Below, in pieces: positions 33,892 through 41,125 of a stretch of 64,000 nucleotides of DNA (position 1 is its first letter; every line of letters starts with the position of its first letter). The DNA comes from Nocardioides sp. NBC_00368 (GTDB lineage Bacteria; Actinomycetota; Actinomycetes; Propionibacteriales; Nocardioidaceae), in contig NZ_CP107970.1 of the NCBI RefSeq assembly GCF_036090055.1, positions 2,668,501-2,732,500 of the forward strand. The letters run 5' to 3'. The notes below the pieces were generated by a model, which saw only the letters and a list, made by a program, of their open reading frames with translations, searched no databases and was not told the origin of the DNA. The position numbers and the translations under genes are program-made.

Positions 33892-34593
33892 TCAGCGCAG
33901 CGACGCGAGCCAGGCCAGGACGGTGTCGGCGAACTCCTGCGGCTGGTTGCGGTGCACGAAGTGGCCGACGTCGAAGTGGACCAGGTCCGCCTCCGGGATC
34001 CGGCTGGCGGTCTTCTCCAGGTCGGCCGGCGGGATGTGGCTGTTGCCACCGCCGGCCACGATCAGGGTCGGCATCGGCAGCAGCTCGAGCTGCTCCCACA
34101 TCCACGCGTCGTACGTCGTCGCCTCGACCAGCAGGGACGCGATGCACTCCCAGTCGTGAGGCATCGGCCGGGTGGCGCGACCGGGCAGCCTCCGCCTGCG
34201 CGGGGCAGGCGGCACCACGTCCTCGATGACCAGCCGGGAGACCAGGTCGGGCCGGTGCATGGCGACCAGGAGGGCGACGTTGCCGCCGGTCGAGTGCCCG
34301 ACCACCACGGCACCGGAGATGCCGAGCGAGTCCATCGCCACGATCACGTCGTCGGCGATGAGCCGGTGGGAGTAGTCGGAGGCCCAGTCCGAGTCCCCGT
34401 GCCCACGCATGTCGAAGGCGTGGACCCGGTGCTCGGCCGCGAACGACGGCACGACCTCCTGCCACCGCTTCGCACTTCCTCCGAGCTCGTGCAAGAGCAC
34501 CATCGGCACCCCGTCCTCGGGACCGTAGACGTCATAGACGTACGCCGCGCCGCGGCCCGGGAGGGGAAGCCTGGTGCGCGTCTGCGCAGCCAT
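33892..34593 (-). CDS. Alpha/beta-fold hydrolase
   Basis: 233 residues. The oxyanion region VLLHELGGSAKRW, the RGHGDSD turn, the nucleophile elbow VVGHSTGGNVAL (serine about 98) and the C-terminal histidine in DVGHFVHRNQP are visible, so the triad looks complete. No signal peptide. Its start is four bases from the prfB stop, so it is probably transcribed with prfB. The substrate is unknown; the sequence is closest to general esterase / haloperoxidase-type hydrolases. Confidence 0.85.
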   Translation of the reverse strand: MAAQTRTRLPLPGRGAAYVYDVYGPEDGVPMVLLHELGGSAKRWQEVVPSFAAEHRVHAFDMRGHGDSDWASDYSHRLIADDVIVAMDSLGISGAVVVGHSTGGNVALLVAMHRPDLVSRLVIEDVVPPAPRRRRLPGRATRPMPHDWECIASLLVEATTYDAWMWEQLELLPMPTLIVAGGGNSHIPPADLEKTASRIPEADLVHFDVGHFVHRNQPQEFADTVLAWLASLR

Positions 34594-34597
34594 CAGC

Positions 34598-35716
34598 TCA
34601 GTTCTGTTCGGCCTTCTCGGCACCCCGGCGCCAGCGGATGCCGGCCTCGAGGAACCCGTCGATGTCCCCGTCGAAGACGGCCTGCGGGTTGCCGACCTCG
34701 TAGGTCGTACGGAGATCCTTGACGATCTGGTAGGGGTTGAGGACGTAGTTGCGCATCTGGTCGCCCCAGGACGCGGCGACATCACCCTTCAGCTCCTTGA
34801 GCTGCGCCTCCTCCTCGGCCTTCTTCAGCGCGAGCAGCTTGGCCTTGAGGACGATCATCGCGGCGGCCTTGTTCTGCAGCTGCGACTTCTCGTTCTGGCA
34901 GGAGACCACCGTGCCGGTGGGGATGTGCGTCAGCCGGACCGCCGAGTCGGTGGTGTTGACCGACTGGCCGCCGGGGCCCGAGGAACGGTAGACGTCGACC
35001 TTGATGTCGTTCTCGTCGATCTCGATCTCGTCGGTCTGCTCGAGCACGGGCACGACCTCGACCGCGGCGAAGGAGGTCTGGCGGCGGCCCTGGTTGTCGA
35101 AGGGGCTGATCCGCACCAGGCGGTGGGTGCCGGCCTCGACGGAGAGGGTGCCGTAGGCGTAGGGGGCGTGGATCGCGAAGGTGGCGGACTTCAGCCCGGC
35201 CTCCTCGGCGTAAGAGGTGTCGAAGACCTCGACCGGGTACTTGTTGCGCTCGGCCCAGCGGACGTACATCCGCATCAGCATCTCGGCGAAGTCGGCGGCG
35301 TCGACGCCACCGGCGCCGGAGCGGATCGTCACCAGGGCCTCGCGGGAGTCGTACTCCCCCGAGAGCAGGGTGCGGATCTCCAGGCTCTCGACGGCCTTCT
35401 TGACCCGGCCCAGCTCGGCCTCGGACTCGGCGAGCGAGTCGGCGTCGCCCTCCTCCTGGGCCATCTCGACCATCAGGCCGAGGTCCTCGATGCGGGTGTG
35501 GAGCTCGGTGAACTTGTTGAGCTCGCCCTGCAGCAGGGAGAGACGTCCGGTGACCCGGGTGGCGTTGTCCTGATCGTCCCAGAGGTCGGGCGCGGCGACC
35601 TGCTCGCCGAGGTCGGCGATCTCCTTGCGCATCGCGTCCAGGTCCAGCACCTGGCCGATGGTCTGCATCGTTGCCTGGAGCTGCTTGATCTCGGTGTCGA
35701 ATTCGGGGCCTGCCAC
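34598..35716 (-). CDS. prfB: Peptide chain release factor 2
   Basis: 372 residues. The RF2 stop-codon tripeptide region is SPFDNQGRRQTSF, and the catalytic GGQ is in RSSGPGGQSVNTTDSAVRLTH. The frame is continuous from GTG 35,716, so the programmed +1 frameshift of many RF2 genes is absent. The factor terminates translation at UGA and UAA. A TAACCT about nine bases before the GTG may be a leaderless -10. Confidence 0.96.
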   Translation of the reverse strand: MAGPEFDTEIKQLQATMQTIGQVLDLDAMRKEIADLGEQVAAPDLWDDQDNATRVTGRLSLLQGELNKFTELHTRIEDLGLMVEMAQEEGDADSLAESEAELGRVKKAVESLEIRTLLSGEYDSREALVTIRSGAGGVDAADFAEMLMRMYVRWAERNKYPVEVFDTSYAEEAGLKSATFAIHAPYAYGTLSVEAGTHRLVRISPFDNQGRRQTSFAAVEVVPVLEQTDEIEIDENDIKVDVYRSSGPGGQSVNTTDSAVRLTHIPTGTVVSCQNEKSQLQNKAAAMIVLKAKLLALKKAEEEAQLKELKGDVAASWGDQMRNYVLNPYQIVKDLRTTYEVGNPQAVFDGDIDGFLEAGIRWRRGAEKAEQN

Positions 35717-35770
35717 GTCTTACAGGTTACTTGACGCGTGGTGCAGCACCCGATTCGCCGGCCCACATAT

Positions 35771-35809
35771 GCGCTCGCCCTCCGGCAAGGGGAACCGGAG
35801 GGCGAGCGC
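35771..35809. terminator. Strong hairpin between NlpC/P60 gene and prfB
   Basis: A perfect 15-bp stem, GCGCTCGCCCTCCGG / CCGGAGGGCGAGCGC, with a 9-base loop, about 60 bases past the NlpC/P60 stop. There is no U-tract. It probably ends the minus-strand NlpC/P60 transcript before prfB. Confidence 0.75.
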
Positions 35810-35868
35810 CAGGGGGATGTGTGGGGGTGAACCCGTCGGAACGGGCCCCGAGACCGAGCCGCGAAGGT

Positions 35869-36681
35869 TCAGGCCTGGTGGATCGAGCCGGCGAACCAGC
35901 CGTCCCAGGCAGCCTCTTCACGAACAGACGTGCCCGGCTTGGGGGCGTGCAGCATGATCGCCTGGCCGTTCTCCCAGCGCAGGAAGATGCCGACGTGGTA
36001 GACCGGGCTGCCCCAGAACATCAGGTCACCGCGCTGGATCTGGTCGTTCGGGATCGTCGGCAGGGCAGCGGCCTGGTCCCGGGAGACCCGGGGCAGCTCG
36101 ATGCCGGCGGCGCTGAAGGCGTACTGCGTCAGGCCGGAGCAGTCGAACGCGCTCGGACCGGTGGCACCCCAGACGTACGGGTCGCCGATCTGCTCCGAGG
36201 CGACGCTGATCGCCCGCTCGATCTTGCCCTGCTGGCTCGCGGCGAAGGCCTTGGCCTCCGCCTCGGCCTTCTTCTTCGCCTCCGCGGCCTCCTTGGCCGC
36301 GATCGCTGCCTTGCGCTTCGCCTCTGCCGCCTTGCGGGCAGCCTCGGCCTTGCGCTGCTGCACCTCCACAGCCCTCTCGAGCTGCTGGATGTCGGTGAGC
36401 ATCGCCGCGGGGGTGGCCGAGGCCTCCAGGGTCGGAGCCTCCACCACGGGGGCCGTCTCGACGGTCGACTCGAGGGTCGTCGGGGAGGAGACCGGGGCGG
36501 CGTTGGCAGCGGGGACCGCCACCAGGGCACCGGCGGCGATGCCGCTGGCGAGGGTGATGCGGCCGGCGAGCTTGCCGTGGCCGCTTAGAGATCCTGCGAT
36601 CGTCCGGGCGATCGAGCTGTTCGGCGACCGGAACGGGCGCGCGGTGCCTCGATGGGCAGGACGAGATACGGACTTGGACAT
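35869..36681 (-). CDS. NlpC/P60 cell-wall hydrolase
   Basis: 270 residues. It has a long N-terminal region with a signal segment (ITLASGIAAGALVAVPAANA), an alanine/lysine/glutamate-rich coiled coil (about 105-165) and a C-terminal NlpC/P60 domain. The catalytic cysteine is in AFDCSGLTQY, the histidine in VYHVGIF and the third polar residue is the histidine of MLHAPKPG. It cleaves peptidoglycan stem peptides outside the membrane. ATG 36,681 has GGAAGG upstream. It is controlled by a c-di-AMP riboswitch in its leader. Confidence 0.9.
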   Translation of the reverse strand: MSKSVSRPAHRGTARPFRSPNSSIARTIAGSLSGHGKLAGRITLASGIAAGALVAVPAANAAPVSSPTTLESTVETAPVVEAPTLEASATPAAMLTDIQQLERAVEVQQRKAEAARKAAEAKRKAAIAAKEAAEAKKKAEAEAKAFAASQQGKIERAISVASEQIGDPYVWGATGPSAFDCSGLTQYAFSAAGIELPRVSRDQAAALPTIPNDQIQRGDLMFWGSPVYHVGIFLRWENGQAIMLHAPKPGTSVREEAAWDGWFAGSIHQA

Positions 36682-36696
36682 GCGTGAGTTCCTTCC

Positions 36697-36894
36697 CACG
36701 CCTGCGAGGTGAGCTGTCGGGTTCGGGCTGAAAGGTGCCCGGCCATCCGTGGATGACTTCACCCCAAGCGACCGTCCGAGTTAGTCGCGTGGAACTTGGG
36801 TCCCCCGCTCCTGTCCCATACGTACTGCTGAGTGTGAGGGTAAAGGGGGTTCAGTAGTAGGGGCCGGCTTCCGGAGGGACAGGATTCGGCGTGT
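36697..36894 (-). promoter_or_regulatory. c-di-AMP riboswitch (ydaO-yuaA type)
   Basis: Reading the minus strand, the conserved blocks occur in order: CACGCCGAATCCTGTCCC (5', from 36,894), GGGACAGGAGCGGGGGACC, CTTGGGGTGAA, GCCCGAACCCGACAGC and CACCTCGCAGGCG (3', near 36,699). ACGCC pairs with GGCGT for P1, and CCTGTCCC pairs with GGGACAGG. The element ends just before the ribosome-binding site of the NlpC/P60 gene. This class binds c-di-AMP and usually turns off cell-wall hydrolase genes in actinobacteria. Confidence 0.92.
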
Positions 36895-37097
36895 ACCGGG
36901 GCCGGTCGTGCGTTCTGCACGGCCCAACCAAGGTGACATGCGATCTGGACCTGATCCAATCCGGAATGCCCGGATCGTGAGCACATTCCGCGTGGTTACG
37001 CGTGTTTTTGCCGTCGTTTGTGAGTCATCTCACGCGCTGAACAACGGTTTGACGCCGTGTCGAACTTGCGGTTGCCCGTGCTTCGAGTCGGCTGTGC

Positions 37098-37778
37098 CTA
37101 CTCTCCGGCCTCCAGCCGGAACCCGACTCCGCGGACCGCGACGACCTTCTCCTGCACACCCGCCGCCTCGAGCTTCTGGCGCAGGCGTCCGACGGTGACG
37201 TCGAGGGTCTTGGTCGAGCCGTACCAGTTCTCGTCCCACACCTCGGCCATCAGCCGGTCGCGGGAGACCACCTTGTCGCGGGAGGCGGCCAGCACGGCCA
37301 GGAGCGCGAACTCCTTGCCGGTCAGCGTCACCTCGCGCTCGCCGGCGTAGACCCGGTGAGCGGCGACGTCGATGCGCAGGGCGTCGTCGTCGGCACCGGG
37401 CTCGACCGGGCCCGAGCGGCGCAGGAGCGCGCGGACCCGGGCCTGCAGGACGGCCAGCGCGAACGGCTTGGCCAGGTAGTCGTCGGCGCCGGCGTCGAGA
37501 CCGACCACCAGGTCGATCTCGGCGTCACGGGCGGTGAGGATCATGATCCCGCCCTCGTAGCCGTTGTCACGTGCGGCCTTGCAGACCTCGAGGCCGTCCA
37601 TGTCGGGAAGGCCCAGGTCGAGCAGCACGAGCTCGGCCTCGTACGGGGGCGCGAGCAGCTCCAGCGCCTTCTTGCCGGAGTCGACCCAGGTGACGTCGTA
37701 ACCCTCTCGCTGGAGCGTGCGCACCAGCGGAGCGGCGATGTCCTCTTGGTCTTCTACGACGAGCACGGAGTTAGACAT
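37098..37778 (-). CDS. OmpR/PhoB-family response regulator (orphan)
   Basis: 226 residues. The receiver has the E9-D10 acidic pair, phospho-acceptor D54 in LVLLDLGLPDMDG and YLAKPF with its lysine. The C-terminal winged helix (about 130-222) shows EVTLTGKEFALLAVLAASRDKVVSRDRL and the recognition helix region TKTLDVTVGRLRQKL. No sensor kinase gene adjoins it. The 320 bases upstream of the riboswitch-controlled gene hold only a GTGAG-TCAT-CTCAC inverted repeat (37,020-37,033). Confidence 0.92.
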   Translation of the reverse strand: MSNSVLVVEDQEDIAAPLVRTLQREGYDVTWVDSGKKALELLAPPYEAELVLLDLGLPDMDGLEVCKAARDNGYEGGIMILTARDAEIDLVVGLDAGADDYLAKPFALAVLQARVRALLRRSGPVEPGADDDALRIDVAAHRVYAGEREVTLTGKEFALLAVLAASRDKVVSRDRLMAEVWDENWYGSTKTLDVTVGRLRQKLEAAGVQEKVVAVRGVGFRLEAGE

Positions 37779-37792
37779 GGAGAGAACAATAG

Positions 37793-38710
37793 TTACAGCC
37801 CCGTAGGGCTTGTGAAGAGATCCCCCCTTTCAGATAAGCGCGTGATCACATCGTTAGGTCCGAGCTGATCGATACCGAGCGGATCCTCCGCCCCTTCGGC
37901 GACTTCGTCCCACGTGATCGGGGCCGCCACCGTGGGAATCTGCTTGCCCCGCAGCGAGTAGGGGCAGATCGTCGTCTTCGATCCCGAGTTCTGTGACCAG
38001 TCCAGGAAAACCTTCCCTGACCTGCGGCTTTTAGTCATCGTCGCGGTCACCTTGCGCGGGTGGGTCTTCTGCAGGTCCTCGGCGATCTCCTTGGCCAGGG
38101 CCGTCGCGACGTCCGGCTCCACGGGCTCGGGCAGCGCAGCGTAGAGGTGCACGCCCTTGCTCCCGCTGAGCACCGGCGTCGCGGCGAGGTCACGGGCGCC
38201 GAGCGCCTCGCGCACCAGCAGGGCAACCTCGCAGCACTCCTGGAGACCGGCCGGCTCGCCGGGATCGAGGTCGATCACGATCCGGTTGGCGCCGGCCGGG
38301 GTGCCGTCGGCACCGACGGTCCACTGGTGGACGTGCAGCTCCAGCGCGGAGAGGTTGGCGGCCCAGGTCAGCGCTGCGAGGCTGTCGAGGATCGGGAAGG
38401 TCAGCGTGCCTTCCTTGTGGTCGGCCGCGCGGGAGCCGGTGGTCGGGACGGTGACCGTGCGGACCCAGCTCGGAGTGCCGGCCGGGGCGTTCTTCTCGAA
38501 GAACGACATGTCCCCGACGCCGTGCGGCCAGCGGATCCTCGTCACCGCGCGATCCTCGAGCTGGGGCAGGAGCACCGGCGCGATCTGGGCGTAGTAGTTG
38601 AGCACCTCCCCCTTCGTCATGCCGGTGCGCGGGTAGAGCACCTTGCTCAGGCTGGCCAGGGTCAGGACGCGGCCGTCGACCTCGACGCGTACCTCTTCTC
38701 GTTCGACCAT
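37793..38710 (-). CDS. ligD: LigD-type primase-polymerase (stand-alone POL domain)
   Basis: 305 residues covering only the polymerase domain of LigD. Visible motifs are KVLYPRTGMTKGEVLNYYAQI, RWPHGVGDMSFFEKNAPAG, the catalytic D-x-D in RIVIDLDPGEP, SGSKGVHLY and VFLDWSQN. These enzymes fill gaps and add nucleotides, often ribonucleotides, at broken ends during non-homologous end joining. Its ATG overlaps the stop of the ligase gene by one base. The symbol is used for the domain family; the gene is not a full LigD. Confidence 0.88.
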   Translation of the reverse strand: MVEREEVRVEVDGRVLTLASLSKVLYPRTGMTKGEVLNYYAQIAPVLLPQLEDRAVTRIRWPHGVGDMSFFEKNAPAGTPSWVRTVTVPTTGSRAADHKEGTLTFPILDSLAALTWAANLSALELHVHQWTVGADGTPAGANRIVIDLDPGEPAGLQECCEVALLVREALGARDLAATPVLSGSKGVHLYAALPEPVEPDVATALAKEIAEDLQKTHPRKVTATMTKSRRSGKVFLDWSQNSGSKTTICPYSLRGKQIPTVAAPITWDEVAEGAEDPLGIDQLGPNDVITRLSERGDLFTSPTGL

Positions 38711-39708
38711 CACAGATCCTCCGGCTCGATGTCCTCGCGGATGCCGATGAAGCTCGGCTGCCGCAGCCGGCCCTTGTAGCTGGCTGCCGCCACCGCGGTG
38801 CCGTGGGTCTCCACCTCGACGACGAGGAGCGGCTCGACCCAGTGCGTACCGCGCGCATCCACGGACGGCACTCCCCCGTCGGGGTCGACGTCGGGCCCGG
38901 CGAAGGGGTTCCGGTCGCTCTGGCGGAGCAGCTGCCCGAGTCGCTGCGCCCGCTTGCCGGTGATGCCGCTGCCGACCCGCCCGCGGTAGATCAGCCCGTC
39001 CGGCGTCGGCTGTCCGACGAGCAGGGCGCCGAGACGCTCGGTGCCGCCCTCGGTGCCGACCTCGGGTCGCCAGCCGCCGACGACGAGCGAGGCCCGGTAG
39101 CGATGGGCCAGCTTCACCCAGTCCTTGCTCCGCTCGCCGGGCCGGTAGCGGCTCCCGCGCCGCTTGGACACGATCCCCTCCAGCCCCTGCGCCTTCGTCA
39201 CCTCGTGGAGCATGTGGCCGTCGTCGTAGGTCGCCGGCACCTGCCACGAGCCCAGGTCTCCCTCGGCGTGGACCGCCTCGAGCACCTTGCGGCGCTCGGT
39301 CCACGGCTCGTCGATGAGCAGCCGTCCGTCGAGACGGAGAAGATCGAAGACCATGTACGTCGCCGGGATCCGCTCCGCGAACCGCGCCGCCCGGCGGACG
39401 TCACGGTTGTGCATCCGGTCCATCAGCACCCGGAAGTCGGGGAGCCCGGCCTCGTTGAGCGCGATCACCTCGCCGTCGACGACGATGTCGCGCTCGGGCC
39501 CCATCGCGATCTCGGGCCAGGCGGGGGTGGCGTCGTTGTCGTTGCGCGTGGTCAGCCGGGTCTGCGTACGTCCTTGCTCGGACTCTCCGATGAGCCGGAT
39601 GCCGTCCCACTTGACCTCGTGGACCCACTCCTCCCCCGGAGGCACGTGGCTGCCGGGCGTGGCCAGCATCGGACGCAGCATCGAGTGCATGGACCCATCT
39701 TGCTTCAT
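38710..39708 (-). CDS. ATP-dependent DNA ligase, LigD/LigC type
   Basis: 332 residues. The nucleotidyl lysine is in VHEVKWDGIRLIGE (KxDG); other ligase motifs are DGEVIAL, VFDLLRLDG, EGIVSKRRGSRY and DWVKLAHRY (motif V). The C-terminal OB-fold follows. It seals nicks in end joining. The start is uncertain: 39,708 (MKQDGSMHSML, with GGAAG just upstream) or 39,690. It is divergent from Ku with about 100 bases between. No phosphoesterase domain is present in either LigD-like gene. Confidence 0.88.
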   Translation of the reverse strand: MKQDGSMHSMLRPMLATPGSHVPPGEEWVHEVKWDGIRLIGESEQGRTQTRLTTRNDNDATPAWPEIAMGPERDIVVDGEVIALNEAGLPDFRVLMDRMHNRDVRRAARFAERIPATYMVFDLLRLDGRLLIDEPWTERRKVLEAVHAEGDLGSWQVPATYDDGHMLHEVTKAQGLEGIVSKRRGSRYRPGERSKDWVKLAHRYRASLVVGGWRPEVGTEGGTERLGALLVGQPTPDGLIYRGRVGSGITGKRAQRLGQLLRQSDRNPFAGPDVDPDGGVPSVDARGTHWVEPLLVVEVETHGTAVAAASYKGRLRQPSFIGIREDIEPEDL

Positions 39709-39811
39709 CTTCCGGACGTGCGTGACGGCTCTGACGTGGGTGAATGGGGTACCGGTATTGGCAGATCCGACAGATACTTGGTGAGTTCCTACCGACTGAC
39801 GAGGGGTCCGC

Positions 39812-40654
39812 ATGCGTGCGATCTGGAAGGGCGCTGTCTCGTTCGGGCTGGTCAGCGTGCCTGTGAAGCTCTATTCGGCGACGGAGTCCCACGACGTCTC
39901 GTTCCGTCAGGTGCACAAGGCCGACGGCGGCCGGATCCGCTACCAGCGGATCTGCTCCATCGACGGCGAAGAGGTGCCCTACTCCGAGATCGCCAAGGGC
40001 TATGAGACCGAGGACGGCGAGATGGTCGTGCTCACCGACGACGACTTCGCCAACCTGCCGACGACGTCCTCGCGCGAGATCGCGGTGGAGAAGTTCGTGC
40101 CGAGCGACCAGATCGACCCGATGCTCTTCGAGAAGAGCTACTACCTGGAGCCGGAGAACACCGGGATCAAGCCCTACGCGCTGCTGCGGCAGGCGCTCCT
40201 CGAGGCCGACCGGGTCGCCCTGGTGACCGTCGCCCTGCGCCAGCGCACCACGGTCGCGGCGCTGCGGGTGCGGCCGACCGACAACGGCGACGTGATCGTG
40301 CTGCAGACCATGATGTGGCCCGACGAGATCCGGGTGCCCGACTTCAAGGTCGAGGCCGGCGAGGTCAAGGACTCCGAGATCAAGATGGCCAACATGCTCG
40401 TCGAGACGCTCGCGGGCGACTTCCATCCCGAGGAGTTCTCCGACGACTACGCCAGCGCCGTCGAGGAGATGGTCAAGGCCAAGATCGAGGGCGGCGAGGT
40501 CGAGCGCACGCCCACCTCCACCAAGACCTCCGGCGAGGTCGTCGACCTGCTCGCCGCCCTGCAGCGCTCTGTCGCGGCCGCGAAGAAGTCGCGTGGCGAG
40601 GAGGTCCCCGAGGAGGCCGAGGAGAAGAAGACGAAGAAGTCGAAGGCGTCCTGA
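39812..40654 (+). CDS. ku: Ku, DNA end-binding protein
   Basis: 280 residues. It opens MRAIWKGAVSFGLVSVPVKLYSATE, the bacterial Ku signature, followed by the core (VEKFVPSDQIDPMLFEKSYYL, KPYALLRQAL). The tail is lysine-rich (EEKKTKKSKAS), short for the family. Ku binds DNA ends and recruits the LigD ligase and polymerase, encoded divergently here. The three genes form a compact end-joining locus. Confidence 0.96.
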   Translation: MRAIWKGAVSFGLVSVPVKLYSATESHDVSFRQVHKADGGRIRYQRICSIDGEEVPYSEIAKGYETEDGEMVVLTDDDFANLPTTSSREIAVEKFVPSDQIDPMLFEKSYYLEPENTGIKPYALLRQALLEADRVALVTVALRQRTTVAALRVRPTDNGDVIVLQTMMWPDEIRVPDFKVEAGEVKDSEIKMANMLVETLAGDFHPEEFSDDYASAVEEMVKAKIEGGEVERTPTSTKTSGEVVDLLAALQRSVAAAKKSRGEEVPEEAEEKKTKKSKAS

Positions 40655-40686
40655 GGCAACACGTCCGGAAATCTCTGGTGCGGGCG

Positions 40687-40717
40687 TGTCGAAAGCGGCA
40701 GGCTCTCCTCGACGCGT
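40687..40717 (+). promoter_or_regulatory. Candidate ECF42 sigma promoter, copy 1
   Basis: TGTCGA (40,687-40,692), a 17-base spacer and CGACGCGT (40,710-40,717), 49 bases upstream of the DGPF gene. The same TGTCGA-N17-CGACGCGT occurs at 42,364. TGTCGA has been predicted as the -35 of ECF42 sigma factors (from memory of the family literature). Confidence 0.75.
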
Positions 40718-40765
40718 AGGCGACGACGCGCAACGGACGCGTCGCCGACCCGCAAGGAGAAGCAG

Positions 40766-41125
40766 ATGCGCTACATGATGTTCGTGAAGATGGACCCGAA
40801 CGCGGGACCGCCCCCGGCCGCGCTGATCGAGGCGGTGGAGGCCGAGATCAAGCAGCAGTACGCCGACGGCGTCCTGCTCGACGCCGACGGGCTCGGTCCC
40901 GCGGTGGAGATCCGGCTGACCGCCGGCGAGGTGACCCACGTCGACGGGCCCTTCGCCGAGGCGAAGGAGGTCGCGGGCGGGTTCTCGCTCTTCGAGGTCC
41001 GCTCGCAGGATGAGGCGATCGAGCTCGGGCGCCGGATGATCCAGCTCCACGAGGAGCTCTGGCCAGGACAGGACGTGGCCGTGGAGATGCGGCCGCTGTT
41101 CGGTCCGCCGACTCCGGCTGAATGA
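40766..41125 (+). CDS. DGPF/YciI-family protein (ECF42-associated)
   Basis: 119 residues, ferredoxin-like YCII-related fold. It begins MRYMMFVKMDP and carries the DGPFAEAKEVAGG motif that names the DGPF family. These small proteins are very often encoded directly before ECF42 sigma factors; their biochemical role is not known. AAGGAGA precedes the ATG. Its stop overlaps the sigma-factor ATG by four bases. Confidence 0.9.
   Translation: MRYMMFVKMDPNAGPPPAALIEAVEAEIKQQYADGVLLDADGLGPAVEIRLTAGEVTHVDGPFAEAKEVAGGFSLFEVRSQDEAIELGRRMIQLHEELWPGQDVAVEMRPLFGPPTPAE

Noticed and set aside
34598..35716. Programmed frameshift in prfB
   Set aside because: The frame is continuous from GTG to stop; there is no in-frame UGA with a slippery CUU near codon 25.
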